Positions 14,506 to 21,525 of a DNA stretch of 30,502 nt are shown here, piece by piece. Source of the stretch: DASZCR01 sp035942915 (GTDB taxonomy: Bacteria; Acidobacteriota; Blastocatellia; Pyrinomonadales; Pyrinomonadaceae); the NCBI GenBank assembly GCA_035942915.1, contig DASZCR010000338.1, forward strand, positions 1-30,502, given 5' to 3'. Positions within the stretch are counted from its first letter, which is position 1. Each line of letters begins with the position of its first letter. Under the pieces are notes generated by a model. The model worked only from the letters and a program-made list of their open reading frames with translations. It was not told where the DNA came from and made no database searches. Both the position numbers and the translations under genes were made by a program.

Positions 14506-16218
14506 ATGATAGAACGCGAAAGTTTGGAGATGGACGTAGTTTTCGTCGGCGCAGGCCCGGCCAACCTGAGCGGCGCGCTGCATCTGGCGCGGCTCGTCCG
14601 GGAGCACGATGAGGCGGTCGCCGCCGGACGGCGCGAGGGCAAGCCGCTCGGCGAGATTCAAATCGCCGTCATCGAGAAAGGCGCAACCGTCGGCGCGCAC
14701 ATCCTCTCCGGCGCGGTGATGGACCCGAAGGCGCTCAAGGAGTTGATGCCCGACTTCGAGGCGCAGGGCGCGCCTTTGGAGTCGCCCGTCAAGGAAGATT
14801 TCTTTTATTACCTGACGAAAAAACGCGCCATCAAGTCGCCTCTGACTCCGCCGCCGCTCAACAATCACGGCTACTACATCGTCTCTCTCAACAAGCTGAC
14901 GGCATGGCTCGGCGAGAAGTGCGAGGAGGCCGGCGTCAACGTCTTTCCCGAATTTCCCGGCGCGGAGATGCTCTATGACGAGCAAGACCGCGTGATTGGC
15001 GTCCGCACCGGCGACAAAGGCATCGACAGGGACGGACGGCCGAAGGCCAACTTCGAGCCGGGCGTTGACCTGCTGGCGAAGGTCACTGTGCTCGGCGAAG
15101 GCCCGCGCGGCTCTCTCACCAAGCACCTCTCGCAGCGTCTTAATCTGAACAACGGACGCGAGCCGCAGGTCTACAGTCTCGGCATCAAGGAACTGTGGGA
15201 GTTGCCAGACGACCGCTATCCGGCAGGACGCGTGACGCACACGCTCGGCTATCCTTCGGACGCGCAGACCTACGGCGGCGGGTGGATTTACGGGATGCAG
15301 AACCGCATCCTCAACATCGGTTACGTGACCGGGCTTGACTACCGCGACCCGCTCATTGACCCGCACGCCGAGTTTCAACGCTTCAAAGAGCACCCGTTTC
15401 TTGCGCGTCTCTTGGAAGGCGGCAAACTTCTGCGCTACGGCGCGAAGACCATCGCGGCCGGAGGCTGGCACGCGATGCCGCAGATTTACGCCGACGGCGT
15501 GCTGCTCGTCGGCGACTGCGCCGGCTTCCTCAATTCGCAACGCCTGAAAGGTATCCACACGGCCATCAAGAGCGGGATGCTCGCCGCCGAAGCCATCTTC
15601 GAGGCGCTACAGGCCAACGACTTCTCGCGCCAGCAGTTGCGTCGCTACCGCGACCTCGTCAAAGAGAGTTGGATAATGAATGAACTGCGCCGCGTCAGGA
15701 ATTTCCACGCGGGCTTTCGACATGGGCGCTGGCTCGGACTTGCCAACGCCGGTCTGCAATACGTCACGGGCGGGCGCGCGTGGGGGCTCTTCGACCGCGA
15801 CACGGCCGAACCCGGCCACCTCGCCATGCGCAAGCTCAAGGACTACGGCTATCACGGCGACGACCTTGAGCAGCGTTACGGCAAACTGCGCTTCGACAAA
15901 AAGCTGACCTTCGACAAGGTGACCGACGTGTATCACGCCTCCGTCGCGCACGACGAAGACCAGCCCGTCCACCTGCACGTGCTCGACACGAACATCTGCG
16001 CCGAGCGTTGCGCCGAAGAGTTCGGAAACCCGTGTCAGCGTTTCTGTCCGGCGGCCGTCTACGAGATGGTCGAAGACGGGGCTGACGGTCGCCGTCGCTT
16101 GCAGATAAATTTCTCGAACTGCGTTCACTGCAAGACCTGCGACATCATGGACCCTTATCAGATTATCAACTGGGTGACGCCCGAAGGCGGCGGCGGCCCC
16201 GGTTACAAAAACATGTGA
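14506..16218 (+). CDS. Electron transfer flavoprotein:ubiquinone oxidoreductase
   Basis: This 570-residue membrane-associated enzyme passes electrons from reduced ETF, via FAD and a 4Fe-4S cluster, to the quinone pool; it links fatty-acid and amino-acid oxidation to respiration. The N-terminal FAD motif is MDVVFVGAGPANLSGALHLA (about 9-28). GAHILSGAVMDPKAL and VGDCAGFLNSQRLKGIHTAIKSG are typical blocks. The cluster cysteines are C514 (RFCPAAVYE), C539, C542 and C545 (NCVHCKTCD), with the same spacing as in the mitochondrial enzyme. It ends with INWVTPEGGGGPGY. I chose the ATG at 14506, preceded by GAGGAG; an earlier in-frame TTG at 14479 is less likely. The ETF subunit genes are not in the window. 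Its stop overlaps the next gene's GTG start. Confidence 0.95.
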   Translation: MIERESLEMDVVFVGAGPANLSGALHLARLVREHDEAVAAGRREGKPLGEIQIAVIEKGATVGAHILSGAVMDPKALKELMPDFEAQGAPLESPVKEDFFYYLTKKRAIKSPLTPPPLNNHGYYIVSLNKLTAWLGEKCEEAGVNVFPEFPGAEMLYDEQDRVIGVRTGDKGIDRDGRPKANFEPGVDLLAKVTVLGEGPRGSLTKHLSQRLNLNNGREPQVYSLGIKELWELPDDRYPAGRVTHTLGYPSDAQTYGGGWIYGMQNRILNIGYVTGLDYRDPLIDPHAEFQRFKEHPFLARLLEGGKLLRYGAKTIAAGGWHAMPQIYADGVLLVGDCAGFLNSQRLKGIHTAIKSGMLAAEAIFEALQANDFSRQQLRRYRDLVKESWIMNELRRVRNFHAGFRHGRWLGLANAGLQYVTGGRAWGLFDRDTAEPGHLAMRKLKDYGYHGDDLEQRYGKLRFDKKLTFDKVTDVYHASVAHDEDQPVHLHVLDTNICAERCAEEFGNPCQRFCPAAVYEMVEDGADGRRRLQINFSNCVHCKTCDIMDPYQIINWVTPEGGGGPGYKNM

Positions 16219-16682
16219 GACTCTCGGCCGATTCGCACCGCCGCGTCGAGCGGTTTCTGCGCGAGCATCTGGGCGAGCCGGGTCTCGTGCTTCCACCGAT
16301 AGAGATTTACGCCGGACGTTTCGCGCGTTGGGTGACGAAGGCTTTAAAGGTCGGCGCGGTCACGTTCGGTCGTCACATCCTCTTCTCGCCGCACAAACTC
16401 GTGCGCGACGAGGCCGGTCGTCTCGTCGCGCCGGGATGGCTCGTCGCACACGAGGCGCTGCACGTCGTACAGTTCGAGAGGGAAGGGCACGCGCGTTTTC
16501 TGTGGGGCTATGTGTCGGAGTTCTGGCGTCTGCTGCGCGCGGGCGGCGCATGGGGCGCGGAGGCGCGCAACGCTGCTTACCTTGCCATCTCAAAGGAACT
16601 TGAGGCGGTCGAGGCGCAACGCGCCTACCGGATGTGGTCGGAACAGTCTGGCAAGGCTGTCGAGGCAGACAGGAACGGATGA
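16215..16682 (+). CDS. Small HExxH protein, DUF4157-like putative metallopeptidase
   Basis: This 155-residue soluble protein starts with a GTG that overlaps the ETF:ubiquinone oxidoreductase stop by 4 nt (GTGA), so it is translationally coupled. The centre reads LFSPHKLVRDEAGRLV, then WLVAHEALHVVQFEREG. The HEALH (HExxH) motif followed by V-V-Q is the zinc-site pattern of DUF4157-type proteins. No signal peptide or membrane segment is seen. The rest is Arg/Glu/Ala-rich helix, with EAQRAYRMW near the end. Activity is unproven and the downstream zinc ligand is not obvious. The tight coupling to an electron-transfer enzyme is odd and may only reflect shared expression. Confidence 0.75.
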   Translation: MRLSADSHRRVERFLREHLGEPGLVLPPIEIYAGRFARWVTKALKVGAVTFGRHILFSPHKLVRDEAGRLVAPGWLVAHEALHVVQFEREGHARFLWGYVSEFWRLLRAGGAWGAEARNAAYLAISKELEAVEAQRAYRMWSEQSGKAVEADRNG

Positions 16683-16685
16683 GTG

Positions 16686-16735
16686 GCGAGCCTTGACGCG
16701 GACGAGTCGGATGCTCGTCGCGCGTCGAGGCTCGC
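16686..16735. terminator. Long hairpin between convergent genes
   Basis: An arm at 16686-16706 pairs with 16714-16735 over about 21 bp, with one G-T wobble and one bulged base and a 7-nt loop. The outermost pairing is GCGAGCCT with AGGCTCGC. It starts right after the HExxH gene stop and lies before the convergent rpoZ stop (16766). No T tract is present on either side, so it is a probable two-way terminator or RNA-stabilising stem. Confidence 0.6.
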
Positions 16736-16765
16736 GTCCATCTCGGCGTCCGGCGCGGGACGGGT

Positions 16766-17005
16766 TCACTCGGAGTCTGTGATGGAGAAGTTGACCTTCC
16801 CGCGTTGCACCTCTTCGAGCGCGACGCGCGTCGGTTTATGGCGTTGCGCGTCCATCTCGACGCGCGGGCGTGCGCCGCGCTGAATCTGCTTGCTGCGCTG
16901 CGCGGCGACGATAATCATTCTGTATTTCGAGTCAATCTGCGGCGACTGACTCTGCGGCGTCTCTTCGTTTTCCACTTCGCTCTTAGTCTCGACAGCTTTT
17001 GCCAT
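16766..17005 (-). CDS. rpoZ: RNA polymerase omega subunit
   Basis: This is a 79-residue protein. The core IDSKYRMIIVAAQRSKQIQRGARPRV (about 24-49) is the omega signature, which clamps the beta' C-terminus and helps polymerase assembly. KPTRVALEEVQRGKV (about 57-71) matches the following conserved segment. An acidic Gln/Ser/Glu-rich leader precedes the core. The ribosome binding site is weak. It lies about 80 nt after gmk on the same strand, and gmk-rpoZ is a widely conserved pair. Confidence 0.92.
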   Translation of the reverse strand: MAKAVETKSEVENEETPQSQSPQIDSKYRMIIVAAQRSKQIQRGARPRVEMDAQRHKPTRVALEEVQRGKVNFSITDSE

Positions 17006-17083
17006 AGTCTCTAAATATCCAGCCTCTGTTGAAAGGCCGGTCTCCCTTTTTTATTAGAACCGGTTTGCCGAAAATTATCAAAC

Positions 17084-17755
17084 TCACGTCTGCGGGAAGG
17101 TTGCGACGACGCGGTTTGCCATCCACTCCTGACGCTCGCGCCGCGCGCGTTCCGCATAGACAATCGAAGCGAGTTGCGCCGCCGCGCGTTCTCTCACGTC
17201 GTTGATGATGACGTAGTCGAACTCACGATAATGTTCGACCTCGCCGCGCGCATTGCGCAGTCTCAGCGCGAAGGCTTCGTCCGTCTCCGTCCGCCGCGCC
17301 GTGAGTCTCTGTTTCAAGACCTCGTAGGACGGCGGAAGGATGAAGACGCCGACGACGTTCGTCATCAGGCGACGCACGGCGGCCGCCCCCTGCACGTCGA
17401 TTTCGAGAATCACGTCGCGCCCGGCGGCCATCTCGCGTTCGACGACGGCGCGCGACGTGCCGTAGAAGTTGCCGTGAACAACAGCCCATTCGAGAAAGCC
17501 GCCGCGCTCGCGCATCGCCTCGAACTCCGCGACCGAGACGAAATGATAGTTGACTCCCTCGACCTCACCGGGACGCGGCGCACGCGTCGCCCACGAGACA
17601 GAGTAGCCGATGCCCGGCACGTTTTTGAGAACGTGCTTGATGAGTGTGCCTTTGCCGCCGCCCGACGGCGAACTGACGACGAAGAGCGTCCCGCGATAAC
17701 CCGGCTCTTCGTTGGCCTTCGGTTTCTGATTCTTGTCCGCGAACTCACTCGACAT
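17084..17755 (-). CDS. gmk: Guanylate kinase
   Basis: This 223-residue enzyme phosphorylates GMP to GDP with ATP. After a polar N-terminal extension of about 20 residues comes TLFVVSSPSGGGKGTLIKHVL with the P-loop (SGGGKGT). The family blocks SVSWATRAPRPGEVEGVNYHFVS, GGFLEWAVVHGNFYGTSRA, ILEIDVQGAAAVRR and VFILPPSYEVLKQRL follow, then the lid Arg-rich stretch RRTETDEAFALRLRNA. The ATG at 17753-17755 lies inside the end of yicC (11-nt overlap), which is typical coupling; a longer frame to 17821 would only duplicate the yicC region and is rejected. It belongs to the yicC-gmk-rpoZ cluster. Confidence 0.95.
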   Translation of the reverse strand: MSSEFADKNQKPKANEEPGYRGTLFVVSSPSGGGKGTLIKHVLKNVPGIGYSVSWATRAPRPGEVEGVNYHFVSVAEFEAMRERGGFLEWAVVHGNFYGTSRAVVEREMAAGRDVILEIDVQGAAAVRRLMTNVVGVFILPPSYEVLKQRLTARRTETDEAFALRLRNARGEVEHYREFDYVIINDVRERAAAQLASIVYAERARRERQEWMANRVVATFPQT

Positions 17756-18626
17756 TCTGCACCTGCTCGCGGAGCTTTTCGACCGCCGCCTTAATCGCCA
17801 GCGCCGACTCTTTGATAACAAGGTCGGTGGACTTCGAGAGCACCGTGTTGGCCTCGCGGTTCAGTTCCTGAAGCAGAAAATCGAGGCGCTTACCGGCCTC
17901 GCCCGTCGCGTCGAGGCTCTCACGAAACTGCGTGATGTGGCTACGCAGGCGCGTTATCTCCTCCGTGATGTCGCTGCGGTCTGCCAGATAGGCCACCTCT
18001 TGCGCGAGCCTCCCCTGGTCTAGTTCGACGACTTCGAGTCCGTCGCGCGCGAGCAGTTCGCTGATGCGCTTTTGGACACGCGCGCGATAGGCTATGACCT
18101 GCTCACCCGCCACCGCTTCGATGAGCGGGACGTTGCGCTCAATCTCGTCGAGCCGCGCGTGCATCTCGGCCGCCAGCGCCGCGCCCTCGCGCTCGCGCAT
18201 CGCTTCGAGTTCGTCGAGCGCGACATCGACGGCGCGCTCGACGCCCTTCACCATCTCTTCGCTGATGCCGTCGCGCGCGGCCTGCATCGCGCCGGGCAGG
18301 CGTGCGAGCACGTTGATGTCCGGCTCGCCTGAGAGGCCGAACTCGCGTTGCATGGCGCGCATCGCCTGAATGAAGCCAGCAATCAGCGGGCGGTTCAACT
18401 CGTAGGAGATTTCGGCCGTCCGGTCGATGGTGATGTTGACATCGACGCGCCCGCGCGAGAGACGTTCGCCGACGCGGCGGCGCACCAGAGCTTCGACGCT
18501 CGCCAACTCCGCGCCGACCCGGAGATGCACGTCGAGGAAGCGGTTATTGACTGTCTTGAGGTCGACCGCGACGTTGAAGTCCTCGCCAGCGGCAGAGCCG
18601 CGACCAAAGCCGGTCATTGATTTCAT
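17745..18626 (-). CDS. yicC: YicC/YloC family endoribonuclease
   Basis: This 293-residue protein begins with the family's classic KSMTGFGRG. The next block, VDLKTVNNRFLDVHLRVGAEL, and the C-terminal HITQFRESLDATGEAGKRLDFLLQELNREANTVLSKSTD complete a full-length member. E. coli YicC has been shown to be an endoribonuclease; the role in this organism is inferred. The ATG has only a weak ribosome binding site, and the hairpin repeat at 18642-18717 ends about 15 nt upstream, so translation may depend on that structure. It is followed with an 11-nt overlap by gmk. The adjacency yicC-gmk-rpoZ is conserved in many bacteria. Confidence 0.93.
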   Translation of the reverse strand: MKSMTGFGRGSAAGEDFNVAVDLKTVNNRFLDVHLRVGAELASVEALVRRRVGERLSRGRVDVNITIDRTAEISYELNRPLIAGFIQAMRAMQREFGLSGEPDINVLARLPGAMQAARDGISEEMVKGVERAVDVALDELEAMREREGAALAAEMHARLDEIERNVPLIEAVAGEQVIAYRARVQKRISELLARDGLEVVELDQGRLAQEVAYLADRSDITEEITRLRSHITQFRESLDATGEAGKRLDFLLQELNREANTVLSKSTDLVIKESALAIKAAVEKLREQVQNVE

Positions 18627-18641
18627 AGCTGCTGCATTGTC

Positions 18642-18717
18642 AGTGATAGGTGATGTGTGATGGGTGATAGGAGAAGACGTATTTTCTTATCACCTATCAC
18701 TTATCACCTATCACTCA
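18642..18717. repeat. Dispersed hairpin repeat, msbA-like/yicC junction (element R3)
   Basis: Four 7-nt units on the left (18643-18670, GTGATAG type) face four inverted units on the right (18687-18714, CTATCAC/TTATCAC). The arms match at 24 of 28 positions around a loop containing GAGAAGAC. Positions 18642-18678 match the complement of 3052-3088 at 35 of 37 positions. Relative to the flanking genes this copy is reversed compared with element R2. The ABC exporter's TGA stop (complement of 18704-18706) and its last codons lie inside the right arm, and yicC begins about 15 nt beyond the left arm. Confidence 0.9.
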
Positions 18718-20518
18718 CTAAAGCGTCCTCCTCTTCGTCGGCGAATTGCAGTTCGTAGAGTCGCCGATAAGTGCCGTTGCGTTCGATGAGTTCGGCGTGT
18801 TTGCCGGTCTCGATGATGCGGCCGCGCTCCATGACGACGATGAGGTCGGCGCGTCGCACGGTCGAGAGACGGTGCGCGATGACGACCGTCGTGCGCCCGC
18901 GCGTCAGATTCGCCAGAGCCTTCTGGACGAGCCGCTCGGATTCGGCGTCGAGCGCCGAGGTCGCTTCGTCGAGGACGAGCACGGAGGCGTCCGCCAGTAC
19001 GGCGCGTGCGATGGCGAGGCGCTGGCGCTGGCCGCCCGACAAAAAGATGCCGCGCTCGCCGACCACTGTCTCGTAACCGTTGGGAAGCTCTTTGATGAAC
19101 TCGTGCGCGTGGGCGGCGTGTGCGGCCTGTTCAATCTCGGCGTCGGTCGCGTCGGGGCGCGCGTAAGCGATGTTGTAGCGCACCGTGTCGTTAAAGAGCA
19201 CGGTCTCCTGTGTGACGAGGGCGATGTGACGCCGGAGCGAACGCAGGCGCGCATCGCGCAGGTCTGTGCCGTCCCAGAACACCGCGCCGGTCGAAGGGTC
19301 GTGAAAGCGCGGAATCATCTTCGTCAAAGTTGACTTGCCGCCGCCCGATTCACCGACGAGCGCGACCATCTGACCTGCGGGGATGCGCAGAGAGACTTCG
19401 CGCAGCACGCGCCGCTCCTCGTTGGCGTAGCCGAAGGAGACGTCGCGCAACTCAATCGCCACGCGCAAGGGCGCGAGTTCAACCGCGTCCGGCCGCTCCT
19501 TGATTTCGGCGTGCTCATCGAGCACCTCCCAGACGTGACGCGCGGCGGCGAGCGCCTGCTCCATGCCGTTGTGCAGGCGCGAGAGCTTGCGCATCGGGTC
19601 GTAGCTGGAAAAGATGAAGAAGAGAAACGTGATGAAGAGCGCCGCGTTGAGGTGTCCGGCGATAATCTCGCGTTGCGCGAAGAAGAGCAGCACGGCGACG
19701 GCCATCACGCCGAGAAGTTCAATTGTCGGCGGGGCGATGCCATTAATCTTGGCCGTGCGCAGGTTCGAGCGCATGATGTGACGCGCCACCTCATGAAAGC
19801 GCACGCGCTCGCGCTCTTCTGCGACGTAAGCCTTGACGATGGTTTGATTGGCGAGCGCCTCCTGCGCCGTATCGACGAGGCGCTGGCTGCCTTCGTGATA
19901 CTCGCGCGCGAGGTTTCTCAGCGCGCGACCGAAGCGGGCTGTGAGAAAGCCGACGAGCGGCGCAATCAGGAGCGCGCCGAGCGTCAGACGCCAAGAGTAA
20001 TAGAAAGAGGCGGCGAGAAAGAAGATGAGCGTGATGCCCTCGCGCAGCATGTCCCTGAGCGTGTGCGAGACGGCCGTCTCGATGGCGGCGGCCGAGCCGA
20101 CGAGGCGCGAGACGAGATAGTTCGAGCGGTGTCGCTCGAAGAAATCGGCCGACTGTGCATGCAGATGCGCGTACACGTCGTCTCTCAAGCGCAAGACCGA
20201 TTCCTGACCGATGCGCGCCATCAGATAGGTCGAAAAGTATTCGGCGATACCTTTGGCAATGGTGAAGACGAGCAGGAGGACGGCGATGGTGCGCCACGCG
20301 GCGAAACCGGAATCGGGGATAAAGTGTTGCAAACCGAACAGCGTCGGGGTACGCTCACCCGTACCACCCGTTTGTCTCAGCGCCTGGTCGAAGATGGGGA
20401 CGATGAGCGCGCCGACGGCGCTCTGAAAGAAGGCGACGGCGAGCATCGCAAAGGTTGCGAGAGTGAACTTGCCCCAGTGCGGTTTGAGGTAAACTAATAG
20501 TCGCCTAAGGTCGCGCAT
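18704..20518 (-). CDS. MsbA-like ABC exporter (membrane and ATPase domains fused)
   Basis: This is a 604-residue half-transporter. The N-terminal membrane domain (about 1-330) has six predicted helices, starting KFTLATFAMLAVAFFQSAVGAL. The ATPase domain carries Walker A GESGGGKST (about 388-396), the signature LSGGQRQRLAIARA (about 490), Walker B VLVLDEATSALD (about 512) and the switch VIAHRLSTV. Members dimerise and export lipids or drugs; MsbA flips lipid A precursors. The specificity here is inferred from overall similarity only. I chose the ATG at 20516-20518 (MRDLRRLLVYLKPHWGKF), as a longer frame adds a non-family leader. The C-terminal codons and stop are supplied by repeat R3. A candidate promoter is at 20607-20635. 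It heads the run towards yicC-gmk-rpoZ. Confidence 0.88.
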   Translation of the reverse strand: MRDLRRLLVYLKPHWGKFTLATFAMLAVAFFQSAVGALIVPIFDQALRQTGGTGERTPTLFGLQHFIPDSGFAAWRTIAVLLLVFTIAKGIAEYFSTYLMARIGQESVLRLRDDVYAHLHAQSADFFERHRSNYLVSRLVGSAAAIETAVSHTLRDMLREGITLIFFLAASFYYSWRLTLGALLIAPLVGFLTARFGRALRNLAREYHEGSQRLVDTAQEALANQTIVKAYVAEERERVRFHEVARHIMRSNLRTAKINGIAPPTIELLGVMAVAVLLFFAQREIIAGHLNAALFITFLFFIFSSYDPMRKLSRLHNGMEQALAAARHVWEVLDEHAEIKERPDAVELAPLRVAIELRDVSFGYANEERRVLREVSLRIPAGQMVALVGESGGGKSTLTKMIPRFHDPSTGAVFWDGTDLRDARLRSLRRHIALVTQETVLFNDTVRYNIAYARPDATDAEIEQAAHAAHAHEFIKELPNGYETVVGERGIFLSGGQRQRLAIARAVLADASVLVLDEATSALDAESERLVQKALANLTRGRTTVVIAHRLSTVRRADLIVVMERGRIIETGKHAELIERNGTYRRLYELQFADEEEDALVSDR

Positions 20519-20606
20519 TGTGTCGCCGTCATTGCCTGTCGCCGGGGCCGCCCTGATACTGTTTGAGGAAGGAAGCTCGAATGCCGCCTGCAAGAGTTAA
20601 GCCGAA

Positions 20607-20635
20607 ACTATACGAAGCGGGGGCGACAGCGTCAA
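20607..20635 (-). promoter_or_regulatory. Candidate promoter of the MsbA-like exporter gene
   Basis: On the minus strand TTGACG, a 17-nt spacer and TATAGT lie about 90 nt before the chosen ATG. It shares the -35 hexamer and spacer with the candidate promoter at 7118-7146. The longer reading frame starting at 20593 would begin almost at the predicted transcript start, which favours the ATG at 20518. Confidence 0.5.
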
Positions 20636-20717
20636 GACCGAAGGGCATACCAACACCGCGCACAAGGCGCGCGTGGAAGCGGCCGAGTCGCTCTGCCGCC
20701 GCACGTCGCAGTTGCGT

Positions 20718-20723
20718 TATAAT
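20718..20723 (+). promoter_or_regulatory. Candidate -10 box for the response regulator gene
   Basis: A perfect TATAAT lies about 90 nt before the GTG at 20812. The region 17 nt upstream is GC-rich and gives no good -35, so it may need an activator or be fortuitous. Confidence 0.35.
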
Positions 20724-20811
20724 CGCGCCGTCCGCCTCGCGCGTGCTCCGCGCGCAGACGACGGACGCGCTTCCGTACCAAAACCAACTTGAATCGAAAA
20801 GCTGAAAACGC

Positions 20812-21525
20812 GTGAGCCTACGACTGTTGATTGCTGATGACGACCTGAGCATGCGTCTCCTGCTGGCCGAGTATTTCAGGCGGCTCGGCTATGAGGTCGA
20901 GGAGAAGGAGAACGGCGCGGAGGCATTGGAGCCTGCGCTTTCGGGTCGCTTCGACTGCTTCATCTTCGACGTGACGATGCCCGGATTGACCGGGCTTGAA
21001 CTCCTCAAGCGCGTGCGCGAGCGCGGCATCAACGCGCCCGCCATGTTCCTCACGGCGCACGACGCCGTCGAAGATAAGGTGGCGGGCTTTCAGGCCGGAG
21101 CGGACGACTATCTCGCCAAGCCTTTCAGCCCGCGCGAATTGGAAGTGAGAGTCGAGGCGCTCTTGAAGCGCGCAGGGCGTTGGGGACAACAGTCGGAGGC
21201 GGCGAAGGCGGCCGACGGCGAGCGTTTCGAGGTCGGCGACTTAGTCATCGACAAACGACGCCATGAGGTCACGCTCGGCGGCTCACGCGTTGACCTGACG
21301 CCGCTCGAATTTCACATCCTCGAACGGCTCGCCAGCGAGCCGGGCCGCGCATGGTCGCGCAACGACCTGCTCGACGAGGTGTGGAGCACGGAGTATGAAG
21401 GCTACCAGCGCAACGTCGACCCGCACATCAACCGCCTGCGCCGCAAGATAGAGGCCGACCCCAAAAATCCGCGCTACGTGCTCACCGTGCGCGGGGTCGG
21501 CTATAAGCTCAACGAGGCCCCATGA
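20812..21525 (+). CDS. OmpR-family response regulator
   Basis: This is a 237-residue DNA-binding response regulator. The receiver domain (about 1-120) has the acidic pocket ADDD at 8-11, the phosphoacceptor D53 in FIFDVTMPG, T/S at LTAHD and the conserved lysine in LAKPFSPRELE. The winged-helix output domain (about 140-235) has VDLTPLEFHILERLASEPGRAWSRNDLLDEVW and ends NPRYVLTVRGVGYKL. The start is a GTG without a clear ribosome binding site. No partner kinase is adjacent; the membrane kinase 4 kb downstream already has an NtrC-type partner. Its stop overlaps the ATG of the next gene by 4 nt (ATGA), coupling it to a secreted beta-propeller protein. Confidence 0.93.
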   Translation: MSLRLLIADDDLSMRLLLAEYFRRLGYEVEEKENGAEALEPALSGRFDCFIFDVTMPGLTGLELLKRVRERGINAPAMFLTAHDAVEDKVAGFQAGADDYLAKPFSPRELEVRVEALLKRAGRWGQQSEAAKAADGERFEVGDLVIDKRRHEVTLGGSRVDLTPLEFHILERLASEPGRAWSRNDLLDEVWSTEYEGYQRNVDPHINRLRRKIEADPKNPRYVLTVRGVGYKLNEAP

